A stretch of 13,997 bases of DNA from CAYNLY01 sp964398225. GTDB lineage: Bacteria; Pseudomonadota; Zetaproteobacteria; Mariprofundales; Mariprofundaceae. The stretch's first letter is position 1. Each line of letters starts with the position of its first letter. Below the pieces are notes generated by a model, which did no database searches, was not told the origin of the DNA, and saw only the letters and a program-made list of their open reading frames with translations. Shown piece by piece: positions 1-7,044 of this stretch. The stretch is taken from the NCBI GenBank assembly GCA_964398225.1, contig CAYNLY010000039.1, positions 1 to 13,997 of the forward strand, in the 5' to 3' direction. The translations under genes and the position numbers were made by a program.

Positions 1-584
1 CCGAACAGGTCGGTTTCGGTTTCGTCCTTGAACGTCGTCTCGATGATGCCGGTGCGGCCGCCGCCGATCGCCGAGGCATAGGACAGCGCGACGTCCTTGG
101 CCCGGCCCGTCGCGTCCTGGTAGACCGCGATCAGGTCCGGAATGCCGCCGCCCTTCACGAACTCGGACCGGACGGTGTGACCCGGCGCCTTCGGCGCGAT
201 CATGATCACGTCCAGATCCTCGCGGGGAACGATCTGGTTGTAGTGAATCGAAAATCCGTGCGCGAACGCCAGTGTGGCGTTGAACTTCAGATTGGGCTCG
301 AGCTGCTCGCGGTAGAGCCGGGCCTGGAACTCGTCCGGCGTGAGCACCATGACCAGATCGGCGGTCTTCACCGCCTCGACCACGCCCATGACCTTCAGCC
401 CCTCGGCCTCGGCCTTGGCCGCCGAGGGCGATCCCTCCCGCAGCGCCACGGTCACGTCCACGCCCGAATCGCGCAGGTTCAGCGCATGCGCGTGTCCCTG
501 CGAGCCGTAGCCGACGACGACCACCTTCATGCCCCGGATCAGGGACAGGTCGGCATCCTTGTCGTAATAGATGTTCAGCGCCAT
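1..584 (-). CDS. ilvC: Ketol-acid reductoisomerase (N-terminal part, runs off the window)
   Basis: The second common enzyme of valine, leucine and isoleucine synthesis: it isomerises and reduces acetolactate or acetohydroxybutyrate with NADPH and Mg2+ in the cytoplasm. The visible 194 residues begin MALNIYYDKDADLSLIRG and carry the Rossmann dinucleotide motif GYGSQGHAHALNLRDSG, then the family signatures AFAHGFSIHY, PREDLDVIMIAPKAPGHTVR and, at the window edge, ETTFKDETETDLF. All are typical of class I KARI. The reading frame is open to base 1, so the C-terminal metal-binding knotted domain lies outside. The start at 584 has a purine-rich Shine-Dalgarno (GAGGAG) 10 nt upstream. The gene is divergent from the TolB-like pair, and no ilvB/ilvN gene lies directly upstream, so here ilvC is the first gene of its transcript. 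Identification is very secure. Confidence 0.97.
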   Translation of the reverse strand, partial: MALNIYYDKDADLSLIRGMKVVVVGYGSQGHAHALNLRDSGVDVTVALREGSPSAAKAEAEGLKVMGVVEAVKTADLVMVLTPDEFQARLYREQLEPNLKFNATLAFAHGFSIHYNQIVPREDLDVIMIAPKAPGHTVRSEFVKGGGIPDLIAVYQDATGRAKDVALSYASAIGGGRTGIIETTFKDETETDLF

Positions 585-730
585 TGCTCTCACTCCTCGG
601 TTTGGGCTCCCTGGCCTTGCGCCCGGGCCGCGCAGGATACTGGGTTTGTCACGCTTTCGCATCCCCTGATTCCGGCGGGGGCGGGGCATGGATGAACCGG
701 ATTTCAGCGTCCGATGAAAATCCTTAAATC

Positions 731-746
731 TGTGACGGGTATCACA
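731..746. promoter_or_regulatory. Candidate CRP/FNR-family binding site
   Basis: The sequence TGTGA-CGGGTA-TCACA is a perfect match to the CRP core TGTGA-N6-TCACA, flanked by AATC on the left and TGCG on the right. It lies in the 276-nt gap between ilvC (start 584) and the first TolB-like gene (start 861), about 115 nt before the latter and 147 nt before the former. I found no convincing -35/-10 pair placed relative to it (a weak TAGCAT lies at 754-759), so which gene it controls is open. A site of this quality can occur by chance, hence the moderate confidence. Confidence 0.5.
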
Positions 747-860
747 TGCGTGCTAGCATGCGCACCGAGCCTTGCGCGAGATCGCACGGGGCCCTGGGCC
801 TCGTGCGCCGGGTCCGAAGGAATCGGCCCCGAAGATCCCGAACCTGGAGGACTTCCCACG

Positions 861-1955
861 ATGAACAGCAAGCGAACCCTGACCGCGGCCCTGCTGCTTG
901 CGGGGCTGGTGGCGTCCACTCCGGCGGTGGCGCGCACGCAGGCCGCGCCCGAGCCGCTGTATCCCGTATCGCCGTGGATCGTCGATGACCGCAGCGATGC
1001 GGTCTATCCGTCCGCCGCCGGCGACTTTCTCGTCTATTCGCGCCGCAGCGGCGTGGATCGCTTCGATGTCGTGCGCATCTCGCGCGGCTCGACGGCGGGC
1101 GGCAAGACCGTGCCGCATTTTTCGATCGAGGAGGCCGTGCGCGAGGGCGTGGCCGTGGCCAGCGGCGCGATCGGCTATGTGACCAACCGGATCGGACCGG
1201 TTTCCGCCTGGATGTGGCAGGCGCACGGCGACGGGCATCTGGCGATCGCCAACATGGCGGTCTATCGCGGGGTGCTTGCGCCGATGCACCTGAACGCGGC
1301 CCGCGACGGCAGCGTCTGGTGCTTCGACTCGACGCTCGAGAAAAGCCGCTACAACCAGCTGCTCAACGAGTTCGCAACTCCCGTGCACGACGAGCTGCTG
1401 GGCCAGCAGTGGCGCATCTACGACTCCGACAGCTACCGGCACAAGATGGGCTATGCGGCTACGAAGACGGGCAAGGCCAACAAGTTCCAGCCGCCGGTGC
1501 TGTTCACCTTCGATACCCGCTCCAGCCGGCTGACGATGATTCCGAACGCGTTCGACGGCGCGATCTCGCCCGACGGCCGGCGCGTGGCCTTCGTGCGCGA
1601 AACGAACGGCAACTACGACATCTGGGTGCAGGATGTCGAGGGCAGCGCGCTGGAGCAGCTCACCAGCTCGCCGTTCGGCGACTTCGAGCCGGCCTGGAGC
1701 CCGGACGGACGGAAGCTTGCGTTCGTCTCCAATCGCGACGCGAAGGGTGATGTGCGCGCCACCTCGATCTATGTGCTCGATGTCGCAAGCGGCGAGGTCA
1801 CGCGTGTGACCAATGGCGTGAACGTGACCGACGGCGGCCCCACCTGGCTGGATGCGACGACGATCGCGTTCCATTCGAACCGGGATCCGAAGGCGCCCCA
1901 GTCGCGCGCCGGCCGCAGCTGGAACATCTGGACCGTCCGGATCGACGGCCGCTGA
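861..1955 (+). CDS. Secreted TolB-like beta-propeller (PD40 repeat) protein
   Basis: A 364-residue exported protein of unknown specific role. Residues 1-24 form a classic signal peptide (basic MNSKR, hydrophobic core, AVA before the likely cut). The C-terminal half carries WD40-like PD40 repeats as in the propeller of TolB: SPDGRRVAFVRE near residue 235, PAWSPDGRKLAFVSNRD near 277 and a degenerate GGPTWLDATTIAFHSNRD near 325, closing with NIWTVRIDG. The frame is open upstream to an ATG at 714, but I chose 861 because a GGAGG lies 10 nt ahead and the signal peptide begins there. It is not TolB itself: it lacks the length (about 430 residues) and no tolQRA or pal gene is near. It forms an operon with the similar gene 17 nt downstream. 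Such propellers usually bind proteins or peptides in the periplasm, but the partner cannot be read from the sequence. Confidence 0.85.
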   Translation: MNSKRTLTAALLLAGLVASTPAVARTQAAPEPLYPVSPWIVDDRSDAVYPSAAGDFLVYSRRSGVDRFDVVRISRGSTAGGKTVPHFSIEEAVREGVAVASGAIGYVTNRIGPVSAWMWQAHGDGHLAIANMAVYRGVLAPMHLNAARDGSVWCFDSTLEKSRYNQLLNEFATPVHDELLGQQWRIYDSDSYRHKMGYAATKTGKANKFQPPVLFTFDTRSSRLTMIPNAFDGAISPDGRRVAFVRETNGNYDIWVQDVEGSALEQLTSSPFGDFEPAWSPDGRKLAFVSNRDAKGDVRATSIYVLDVASGEVTRVTNGVNVTDGGPTWLDATTIAFHSNRDPKAPQSRAGRSWNIWTVRIDGR

Positions 1956-1972
1956 TTCAAGGAGGAAAAGGC

Positions 1973-3031
1973 ATGAATCGTTGGACGCAGAAGATGGCGC
2001 TCGCCGCGCTCGGGCTGCTGCTCGCGCTGCCCGCGGCGCACGCCGAGGGATTCCTCGACTGGCTCGAAAGCCATTCCGCGCGCGGCGCGCACGAGGCCAA
2101 GGCACCGGCCGACCGGGCCGAACTGCTGACGCTCGAGCCGGGCGAGAGCGAGATGTATCCGAAGGTTTCGCCGGACGGGCGCCAGCTGCTCGTGGTGTCC
2201 GGCAAGGGGCGCGAGGCGCTCATCACCCGCAGGCTGGTCGAGAACGGCGATCCGCTCAATGTCGTCACCGAGGATCCGCACGCGCTCGACTCGGTGGCCT
2301 GGAGCGATGACGCGCACGTGATCTTCCTGTCCGAGCGGGCGGGCGGACTCGGGCTGTGGGAGAAGCCGGCCGCCGGCCGCGGCGTGCTCCGGCGCCTGCT
2401 GCAGCTTTCCGGGGAGCTCACCCAGCCCGGCAGGCTCGCCGACGGCTCGGTCGTCGCGGTGCGCATCCGGACGGGCGCGCATCGGAGCAAGCCGAAGAGC
2501 CCGGCCCGCATGCGCGCGATGCCGCCGTTTGCGAACTGGGACTTCGGGCGCGCCGAGCCCGTGATCGTCCGGATCTTTCCGGACGGAAGCGAGCGCGAGC
2601 TTGCCCGGGGGGTGAACCCGGCCGTCTCGCCTGACGGCAAGCGGATCGCCTTTTCGATGGCCGCGGGCCGGAGCCGGCATCTGTTCGTGATGGATGCGGA
2701 TGGCGGCAACCTCGTGCAGCTGACCGACGCGCGTTCGATCGACGTGCAGCCGGCCTGGAGCCCGGACGGCAAGTGGATCGTGTTCACCTCGAACCGCGCC
2801 CGGGCGGACATGCGTCATCCGTCGAAAAGCAACTGGGACATCTGGGCCGTCACGCTCGACGGGTCGAGGATCGAGCAGCTGACGAAGGATCCCGCGCGGG
2901 ACGGCGCGCCGAGCGTTTCCGGCGGATGGGTCTATTTCCATTCCGACCGGAAGGTGCCGCCGGCCGAACGGAAGGCCCGGCAGGTCAGAAGCGCGCGCGG
3001 CTTCCACATCTGGCGGATCGCGCTGCCCTGA
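1973..3031 (+). CDS. Second secreted TolB-like beta-propeller (PD40 repeat) protein
   Basis: A 352-residue exported protein, a probable paralogue of its upstream neighbour. The signal peptide spans about residues 1-24 (cut after AHA, before EGFLDWLE). PD40 blades are spread over the whole chain: YPKVSPDGRQLLVVSG near 57, AWSDDAHVIFLSER near 108, NPAVSPDGKRIAFSMA near 215, PAWSPDGKWIVFTSNRA near 260 and a last degenerate blade WVYFHSDR near 317. The closing motif of the upstream protein (NIWTVRIDG) recurs here as DIWAVTLDG and HIWRIALP. The start has a strong AGGAGG 7 nt upstream. The gene ends 20 nt before an intrinsic terminator, so the pair is a two-gene unit. The function beyond being a periplasmic propeller is not known to me. 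Confidence 0.85.
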   Translation: MNRWTQKMALAALGLLLALPAAHAEGFLDWLESHSARGAHEAKAPADRAELLTLEPGESEMYPKVSPDGRQLLVVSGKGREALITRRLVENGDPLNVVTEDPHALDSVAWSDDAHVIFLSERAGGLGLWEKPAAGRGVLRRLLQLSGELTQPGRLADGSVVAVRIRTGAHRSKPKSPARMRAMPPFANWDFGRAEPVIVRIFPDGSERELARGVNPAVSPDGKRIAFSMAAGRSRHLFVMDADGGNLVQLTDARSIDVQPAWSPDGKWIVFTSNRARADMRHPSKSNWDIWAVTLDGSRIEQLTKDPARDGAPSVSGGWVYFHSDRKVPPAERKARQVRSARGFHIWRIALP

Positions 3032-3051
3032 CGGAGCGGCCGATGCTGGCG

Positions 3052-3080
3052 GCGGGGCGGCGCATGCCGCCCCGCTTTTT
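3052..3080 (+). terminator. Intrinsic terminator of the TolB-like operon
   Basis: A ten-base-pair perfect GC stem (GCGGGGCGGC / GCCGCCCCGC) around a GCAT loop is followed directly by TTTTT. It sits 20 nt after the stop of the second TolB-like gene and 3 nt before the convergent stop of the histidine kinase. The other strand has no U-tract, so it should act only on the plus strand. Confidence 0.9.
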
Positions 3081-3082
3081 GT

Positions 3083-4561
3083 TCAAGAACGGTGCAGAAC
3101 CTCGCTGAGATGGCGGGACAGTCGTGGGTCGGGCCCGGCAAGCGGCAGAACGACATGGAAGGCCGCGCCTTTGCCGGGCTCGCTTTCGACCCAGATCAGG
3201 CCGTCGTGGGCCTCGACGATCCGGTGGCAGATCGCCAGCCCCAGGCCCGCGCCCTCCCCTTCCCGGCGGGCGCGGGCGTCGTCGGCGCGGAAGAATCGGT
3301 CGAAGATGCGTTCCTGCTTTTCCTTCGGAATCCCGGGTCCCTCGTCCCGGACGATCAGATGCGCGCGCTCGTCCTCGGCGCGGAGGGTGACGTGCACCGT
3401 GCTGCCCGCCGGCGCATGCTTGAACGCATTGTTGATCAGGTTCATCAGCATCCGCTCCAGATGCGGCGCATCGCCCAGGACCACGAGTCCGTCGTCCACG
3501 TCCAGATCGAGCGAAAGCCGGTGGGCGTCGAACAGCACCAGATGCTGCTGCGCGACCTCCTCGACGAGCAGCGAGAAGTCCACCGGCTGCTGTTCGAGCT
3601 CCATCTGGCCGGCATCGGCGCGGGCCAGCGTGAGCAGGTCGTTGACGATGCGCTGGATGCGGCCGACCGTGTCCAGAAGCTGGCGCAGCAGTTCCCGGTA
3701 TTCCTCCGGCTCGCGGGGCTTGCGCAGCGCCACCTCGATCTCGCCCTTCAGGATCGTCAGCGGCAGCCGCAGTTCGTGGGAAGCGTCGGCGGTGAAGCGC
3801 TTCTGCGCCTGGAAGCTGGTCTCAAGCGCTTCGAACATCCGGTTCAGCGCGCGCACCATCAGCTGGATGTCCCGGTCCTCGGAACTGATCTTCAGCCGCT
3901 GGGACAGGTCGCCGTTGGCCACCGCCTGCGCGGTTCGGGTGATGTCGCGGATCGGCTGCAGCGCCTTTTTCGCCATGTAGTAGCCGGCCGCGGCCGAAAT
4001 CGCGATCGACAGCAGCCCGAGAATGCCGCCGATCGTGTACAGCAGGTTGAACACCGATCGGATGTCGCCGGTGTTCCGGCCCAGCAGCAGCACCGCGGCC
4101 ACGCGCCCGTGGCGGTGGATGGGCATCGCGATCACGCGCACGTTCGTGCGTTTGAGCAGGTTTTCGGTCGAGGCGAAGCTGACGCGGTCGAAGCGGAAGG
4201 CCTGCCAGAGCGCGCGGGAGACGTCGTCGCCGCCGCGATCGATCAGCGCCCGGTCGGAGCGGAACATCACCAGCCCGTTGGCGCCGATCAGCTGCACGCC
4301 GCCCGGGTAGTGGCTGGCGAAGCTCTGCAGGTGCCCGCCCCAGAACGACAGCGGGGAATGCTCGAGTTCCCGCACGAGGCTTTCGGCCTGGGCGCGCAGC
4401 TGGCCGTCGACCTCGTCGTTCAGCTTCAGAGACAGCGCGGCGTAGAGCACGACGGCCGCAAACATCAGGATGCCGAATTCGAGCGCGATGTAGAGCATCG
4501 CGAGCCTGCCGCGGAAGGTGCGGAACAGCGCGATGCGGGGGCGGCGGCCGAGCAGCTTCAT
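3083..4561 (-). CDS. Two-component sensor histidine kinase (HAMP-HisKA-HATPase)
   Basis: A 492-residue inner-membrane kinase of the OmpR/EnvZ type. TM1 lies at about residues 20-45, a periplasmic sensor loop at 46-170, TM2 at about 172-196 and HAMP at about 197-250. The dimerisation/phosphoacceptor helix has its H-box at FTADASHELRLPL (His262). The ATP-binding domain has the N-box NLINNAFKHA (374-383), G1 DEGPG (406-410), F-box RIFDRFFR and G2 GAGLGLAI (437-444). The usual Thr/Asn four residues after the phosphorylated His is Leu266 here, which affects the phosphatase motif ExxT/N. The gene starts 12 nt after the stop of its cognate regulator. The overall form recalls metal-sensing CusS/CopS kinases, but the sensor loop gives no sure ligand. 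Its stop lies next to the convergent TolB-like terminator. Confidence 0.95.
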   Translation of the reverse strand: MKLLGRRPRIALFRTFRGRLAMLYIALEFGILMFAAVVLYAALSLKLNDEVDGQLRAQAESLVRELEHSPLSFWGGHLQSFASHYPGGVQLIGANGLVMFRSDRALIDRGGDDVSRALWQAFRFDRVSFASTENLLKRTNVRVIAMPIHRHGRVAAVLLLGRNTGDIRSVFNLLYTIGGILGLLSIAISAAAGYYMAKKALQPIRDITRTAQAVANGDLSQRLKISSEDRDIQLMVRALNRMFEALETSFQAQKRFTADASHELRLPLTILKGEIEVALRKPREPEEYRELLRQLLDTVGRIQRIVNDLLTLARADAGQMELEQQPVDFSLLVEEVAQQHLVLFDAHRLSLDLDVDDGLVVLGDAPHLERMLMNLINNAFKHAPAGSTVHVTLRAEDERAHLIVRDEGPGIPKEKQERIFDRFFRADDARARREGEGAGLGLAICHRIVEAHDGLIWVESEPGKGAAFHVVLPLAGPDPRLSRHLSEVLHRS

Positions 4562-4573
4562 CCGGGCCCGGAA

Positions 4574-5257
4574 TCAGCCGGGCGGCGCTTCGTCGCTGAG
4601 CAGGTAGCCCTGGCCGCGGATCGTATGCAGAAGCGGCGGCTCGAATCCCTTGTCGATCTTGCGGCGCAGATGGCTGATGTAGACATCGATCACGTTCGAC
4701 TCGGGGTCGAAGTTCATGTCCCAGACATGCTCCCCGATCAGCGTGCGCGACAAAACCTTGCCGGCGTTGCGCATCAGGTATTCGAGCAGCGCGTATTCCT
4801 TCGTCGTCAGCCGGATCGGCTTGCCGGCGCGTGTCACCCGGCGGCTGATCGGGTCCAGCTCCAGGTCGGCGACCTTCAGCACCGGCGACTTGCTTTCGGA
4901 CTGGCGCCGAAGCAGCGCCCGCACGCGCGCGAGCAGTTCGGCGAAATCGAACGGCTTGACGAGATAGTCGTCGGCGCCGGCGTCCAGGCCGCGCACCTTG
5001 TCCTCGACCGCATCGCGCGCGGTGAGCATCAAGACCGGCGTGTTCACGCCGCGCGCGCGCAGTTCGCGGCAAACCGTGATGCCGTTCTTCTTCGGCAGCA
5101 TCAGGTCCAGGATGATCAGGTCGTAATCGTTGACCTCGGCGAGAAACTCCCCGTCCTCGCCGTCATGCGCGACGTCCACGGCATGGCCCTCTTCCTTCAG
5201 GCCCTTCTGGATGAAGTGAGCGACGCGCTCCTCGTCCTCAACCACCAGAATCTTCAT
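4574..5257 (-). CDS. OmpR-family response regulator
   Basis: A 227-residue DNA-binding regulator. The receiver domain (1-about 120) shows the acidic pocket VEDEE (7-10), the phosphoacceptor Asp51 in IILDLMLP, Thr79 in LMLTARD and Lys101 in YLVKPFDF. The winged-helix domain (about 126-222) has KEYALLEYLMRNAGKVLSR, the recognition region NVIDVYISHLRRKID and the closing wing IRGQGYLL. It precedes and pairs with the histidine kinase 12 nt downstream. The frame extends to an ATG at 5590, but receiver homology starts exactly at MKILVVEDEE (5257). That ATG has no Shine-Dalgarno; instead an extended -10 lies 7 nt before it, suggesting leaderless translation. It resembles the CusR/CopR group, though the target genes are unknown. 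Confidence 0.96.
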   Translation of the reverse strand: MKILVVEDEERVAHFIQKGLKEEGHAVDVAHDGEDGEFLAEVNDYDLIILDLMLPKKNGITVCRELRARGVNTPVLMLTARDAVEDKVRGLDAGADDYLVKPFDFAELLARVRALLRRQSESKSPVLKVADLELDPISRRVTRAGKPIRLTTKEYALLEYLMRNAGKVLSRTLIGEHVWDMNFDPESNVIDVYISHLRRKIDKGFEPPLLHTIRGQGYLLSDEAPPG

Positions 5258-5264
5258 GGCGGTG

Positions 5265-5273
5265 AGTGTAGCA
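5265..5273 (-). promoter_or_regulatory. Extended -10 promoter for a leaderless response-regulator mRNA
   Basis: On the minus strand, TGCTACACT matches the extended -10 form TGnTATAAT. Seven nucleotides separate it from the ATG at 5257, which places the expected transcription start at or one base before the start codon. The -35 region 17 nt upstream (TTCGCC) is weak, as is common for extended -10 promoters. There is no Shine-Dalgarno in the remaining bases. Confidence 0.5.
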
Positions 5274-5319
5274 TTGGCGCGGGCCGCGGCGAAGAGGCAA
5301 TCGCGGCCCGGGAGGCGTG

Positions 5320-5907
5320 ATGGACTGGCGGATTGTGGACGAGAAGACCGTATACCGCGGCTTTTTCCGGCTCGAACGCTATACGGTGGAGCACGAGCGT
5401 TTCGACGGCGGGCGGCAGACGATCGTACGCGAGCATCTGGAGCGCGGGGACGCTGTGGCCGTGCTGCTCTACGATCCGGCGCGCGATGAGGTGCTCCTGA
5501 TCGAGCAGTTCCGGATCGGACCCGCCGTCCGCAAGGACGATCCCTGGCTTGTTGAGGTCGTGGCCGGCATGGTGGACGAGGGCGAAACACCGGCCCAGGC
5601 GGCGCGTCGCGAGGCCGAGGAGGAGGCGGGCTATTCGCCCTCCGAGCTCATCCACCTGGGCCGCTACTACTCCACGCCGGGCGGCAGCTCCGAGCGCATC
5701 GATCTGTTTCTGGGGCTCGTGGACCGGGCCTCCCCCAGCCACGCGGGCGGCGGCATGCACGCCGAGCAGGAGGACATCCGCGCGTTCTGGCTGCCGAGGG
5801 CCGAGGCGCTGCAGTGGCTAAGGGAGGGGCGGATCAACTCCGGCGCGCCGATGTTGGCGCTCTTGATGAGCTTCGCGACCGAGGGGGCGTTCCGCCCGCC
5901 GGGCTGA
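5320..5907 (+). CDS. nudF: ADP-ribose pyrophosphatase, NUDIX family (NudF type)
   Basis: Hydrolyses ADP-ribose to AMP and ribose 5-phosphate, removing reactive ADP-ribose from the cytoplasm. The 195-residue protein has a full NUDIX box at residues 83-105 (GMVDEGE, seven residues, then REAEEEAGY), matching GX5EX7REUXEEXGU, where the glutamates bind Mg2+. The motifs VLLIEQFRIGP and the late YYSTPGGSSERI, with acidic residues in MHAEQEDI, fit the ADP-ribose subgroup rather than a mutator MutT. Length is close to that of E. coli NudF. The start was chosen as ATG 5320, with GGAGG four nucleotides upstream; a GTG at 5317 is in frame but almost touches the ribosome site. It is divergent from the response regulator, with about 60 nt between them, and its stop is 4 nt from the convergent CheY-like gene. 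Confidence 0.92.
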   Translation: MDWRIVDEKTVYRGFFRLERYTVEHERFDGGRQTIVREHLERGDAVAVLLYDPARDEVLLIEQFRIGPAVRKDDPWLVEVVAGMVDEGETPAQAARREAEEEAGYSPSELIHLGRYYSTPGGSSERIDLFLGLVDRASPSHAGGGMHAEQEDIRAFWLPRAEALQWLREGRINSGAPMLALLMSFATEGAFRPPG

Positions 5908-5911
5908 TCGC

Positions 5912-6304
5912 TCAGGCGCGTCCGGCGTGGGCCAGGATGTCGTCGATCGCGGCTTCGAGCTCGTGGAAACGGAACGGCTTGTCGAGAATGCGCAGGTTCC
6001 GGTCGGGAAAGCGCGCGTCGAGGTCTTCGCGGTAGCCGGTGACGAACAGCACCCGGTCCAGAAGCTCCGGGTGCACCTGCATCAGGCTCTGGTAGATCTC
6101 GTCGCCGGTCAGCTTCGGCAGGCGGACGTCGAGCACGATCAGGTCGTAGGATTCGCCGTTCGTCGTGGCCTCAAACAGCCCCTGAACCGGATCAAACAGC
6201 GCCTTCAGATCGAGCGTTTCGTTTCGCTCCTCGCAGTAGCGGCGCAAAAACGCCGCCATGATCGTCTGCATGTTTTCTTCGTCGTCGACCAGCAATACCT
6301 TCAT
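5912..6304 (-). CDS. Stand-alone CheY-like receiver protein
   Basis: A 130-residue single-domain response regulator with no output domain. The features are the acidic pair VDDEE (6-10), the phosphoacceptor Asp59 in LIVLDVRLP, Thr89 in LFVTGYRED and Lys109 in RILDKPFRF. A slightly long first half (RYCEERNETLDLKALFDPVQG) pushes the Asp a few residues later than in CheY. The start at 6304 has GGAGAGG upstream; an open frame running to 6757 is only antisense or out-of-frame overlap with bioD. It follows bioD by 83 nt on the same strand with no U-tract terminator between, so it could be the last gene of the bio operon. No kinase or chemotaxis gene is adjacent, so its partner is unknown. Confidence 0.92.
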   Translation of the reverse strand: MKVLLVDDEENMQTIMAAFLRRYCEERNETLDLKALFDPVQGLFEATTNGESYDLIVLDVRLPKLTGDEIYQSLMQVHPELLDRVLFVTGYREDLDARFPDRNLRILDKPFRFHELEAAIDDILAHAGRA

Positions 6305-6387
6305 GGTTGCCTCTCCTCGGCGCGGCACGCCGCCTCCCGCAAATCGCCCATTCTGCGCATGTAGCGCCCGCGGCGCCGTGCGCGCCG

Positions 6388-7044
6388 TCACACCTCGGCG
6401 AACAGTCGGGACAGCACGTCCCCTCCCAGGGACCCACCGTGGCGGATTGTAAACAGGGGAACGCGTCTGTCCAACCACGGACGGATGCCCTCGGCCACGG
6501 GCTCGATCCAGGCATCGGCCTCCGGCGTCGGCGCGTTGACGATCACGGCCTCGGCGGGCCGTCCGTTCGCCTCCAGCACCGCGAGCGTCAGCAGCGCGTG
6601 GTTGATCGCACCAAGCCGCGCGCCGACGACGACGAGCGGCCTCAGCTCGGGAAGCGCGCGCAGCCATTCGAGCACCCGGAAGCCCGGGGCGAGCGGCACC
6701 ATCAGCCCGCCGACGCCCTCGACAAGCGCGCACGGTCCCTTCGCCCGGTGTCGGCACCAGTCCACGAGCTCGCCGGGTTCGATGCGGGCGCCTTCGGCCG
6801 CGGCGGCCCGGTCGGGGCTGGCCGGCAGCGCGAAGCGGTAGCGGTTGATGGACTCGGGTGGCGCCACGCCGGCCGCGTCCGCAAGGCGGTCCAGATCGGT
6901 GTAGCGGCCGTGCTCGATGCCGCAGACGACGGGCTTGAGCACGACCGGCTTCAGGCCCGCGGCGCGAACGGCCCGGGCAAGCGCCGCCGTCACCCAGGTC
7001 TTGCCCGCGCCGGTGTCGGTGGCGGTGACGAACCAGCTAGACAC
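6388..7044 (-). CDS. bioD: ATP-dependent dethiobiotin synthetase
   Basis: Closes the ureido ring of dethiobiotin from 7,8-diaminopelargonic acid, CO2 and ATP, the penultimate step of biotin synthesis. The protein opens SSWFVTATDTGAGKT, a BioD-type P-loop (usual form GTDTxxGKT; Ala replaces the first Gly). It continues with LKPVVLKPVVCG, which supplies the substrate-binding lysine, and EGVGGLMVPLAP. Length is 218 residues from the GTG at 7044, which has GGGAGG five nucleotides upstream and gives the family's usual short N-terminus; an ATG at 7059 would add five residues and waste that ribosome site. The GTG start overlaps the bioC stop by 8 nt, indicating translational coupling. It is the fourth gene of bioF-bioH-bioC-bioD. 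Confidence 0.94.
   Translation of the reverse strand: MSSWFVTATDTGAGKTWVTAALARAVRAAGLKPVVLKPVVCGIEHGRYTDLDRLADAAGVAPPESINRYRFALPASPDRAAAAEGARIEPGELVDWCRHRAKGPCALVEGVGGLMVPLAPGFRVLEWLRALPELRPLVVVGARLGAINHALLTLAVLEANGRPAEAVIVNAPTPEADAWIEPVAEGIRPWLDRRVPLFTIRHGGSLGGDVLSRLFAEV

Noticed and set aside
714..860. N-terminal extension of the first propeller protein from ATG 714
   Set aside because: The added 49 residues have no ribosome site and would bury the obvious signal peptide that starts at 861; they also cover the CRP-like site.
753..2105. 450-codon minus-strand open frame over the first propeller gene
   Set aside because: No motif, compositionally a mirror of the real gene, which has a signal peptide, ribosome site and PD40 repeats.
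3092..5320. 742-codon open frame on the plus strand across the two-component operon
   Set aside because: It is antisense to two clearly recognisable genes; the translation is Arg/Gln/His-rich low-complexity sequence with no domain, as expected for a mirror frame in GC-rich DNA.
5258..5590. N-terminal extension of the response regulator from ATG 5590
   Set aside because: The receiver fold starts exactly at 5257; the extension is antisense to nudF and Arg/Pro-rich.
6305..6387. GC-rich hairpins between bioD and the CheY-like gene as a terminator
   Set aside because: No U-tract follows on the minus strand; in sequence this rich in GC such stems arise by chance.
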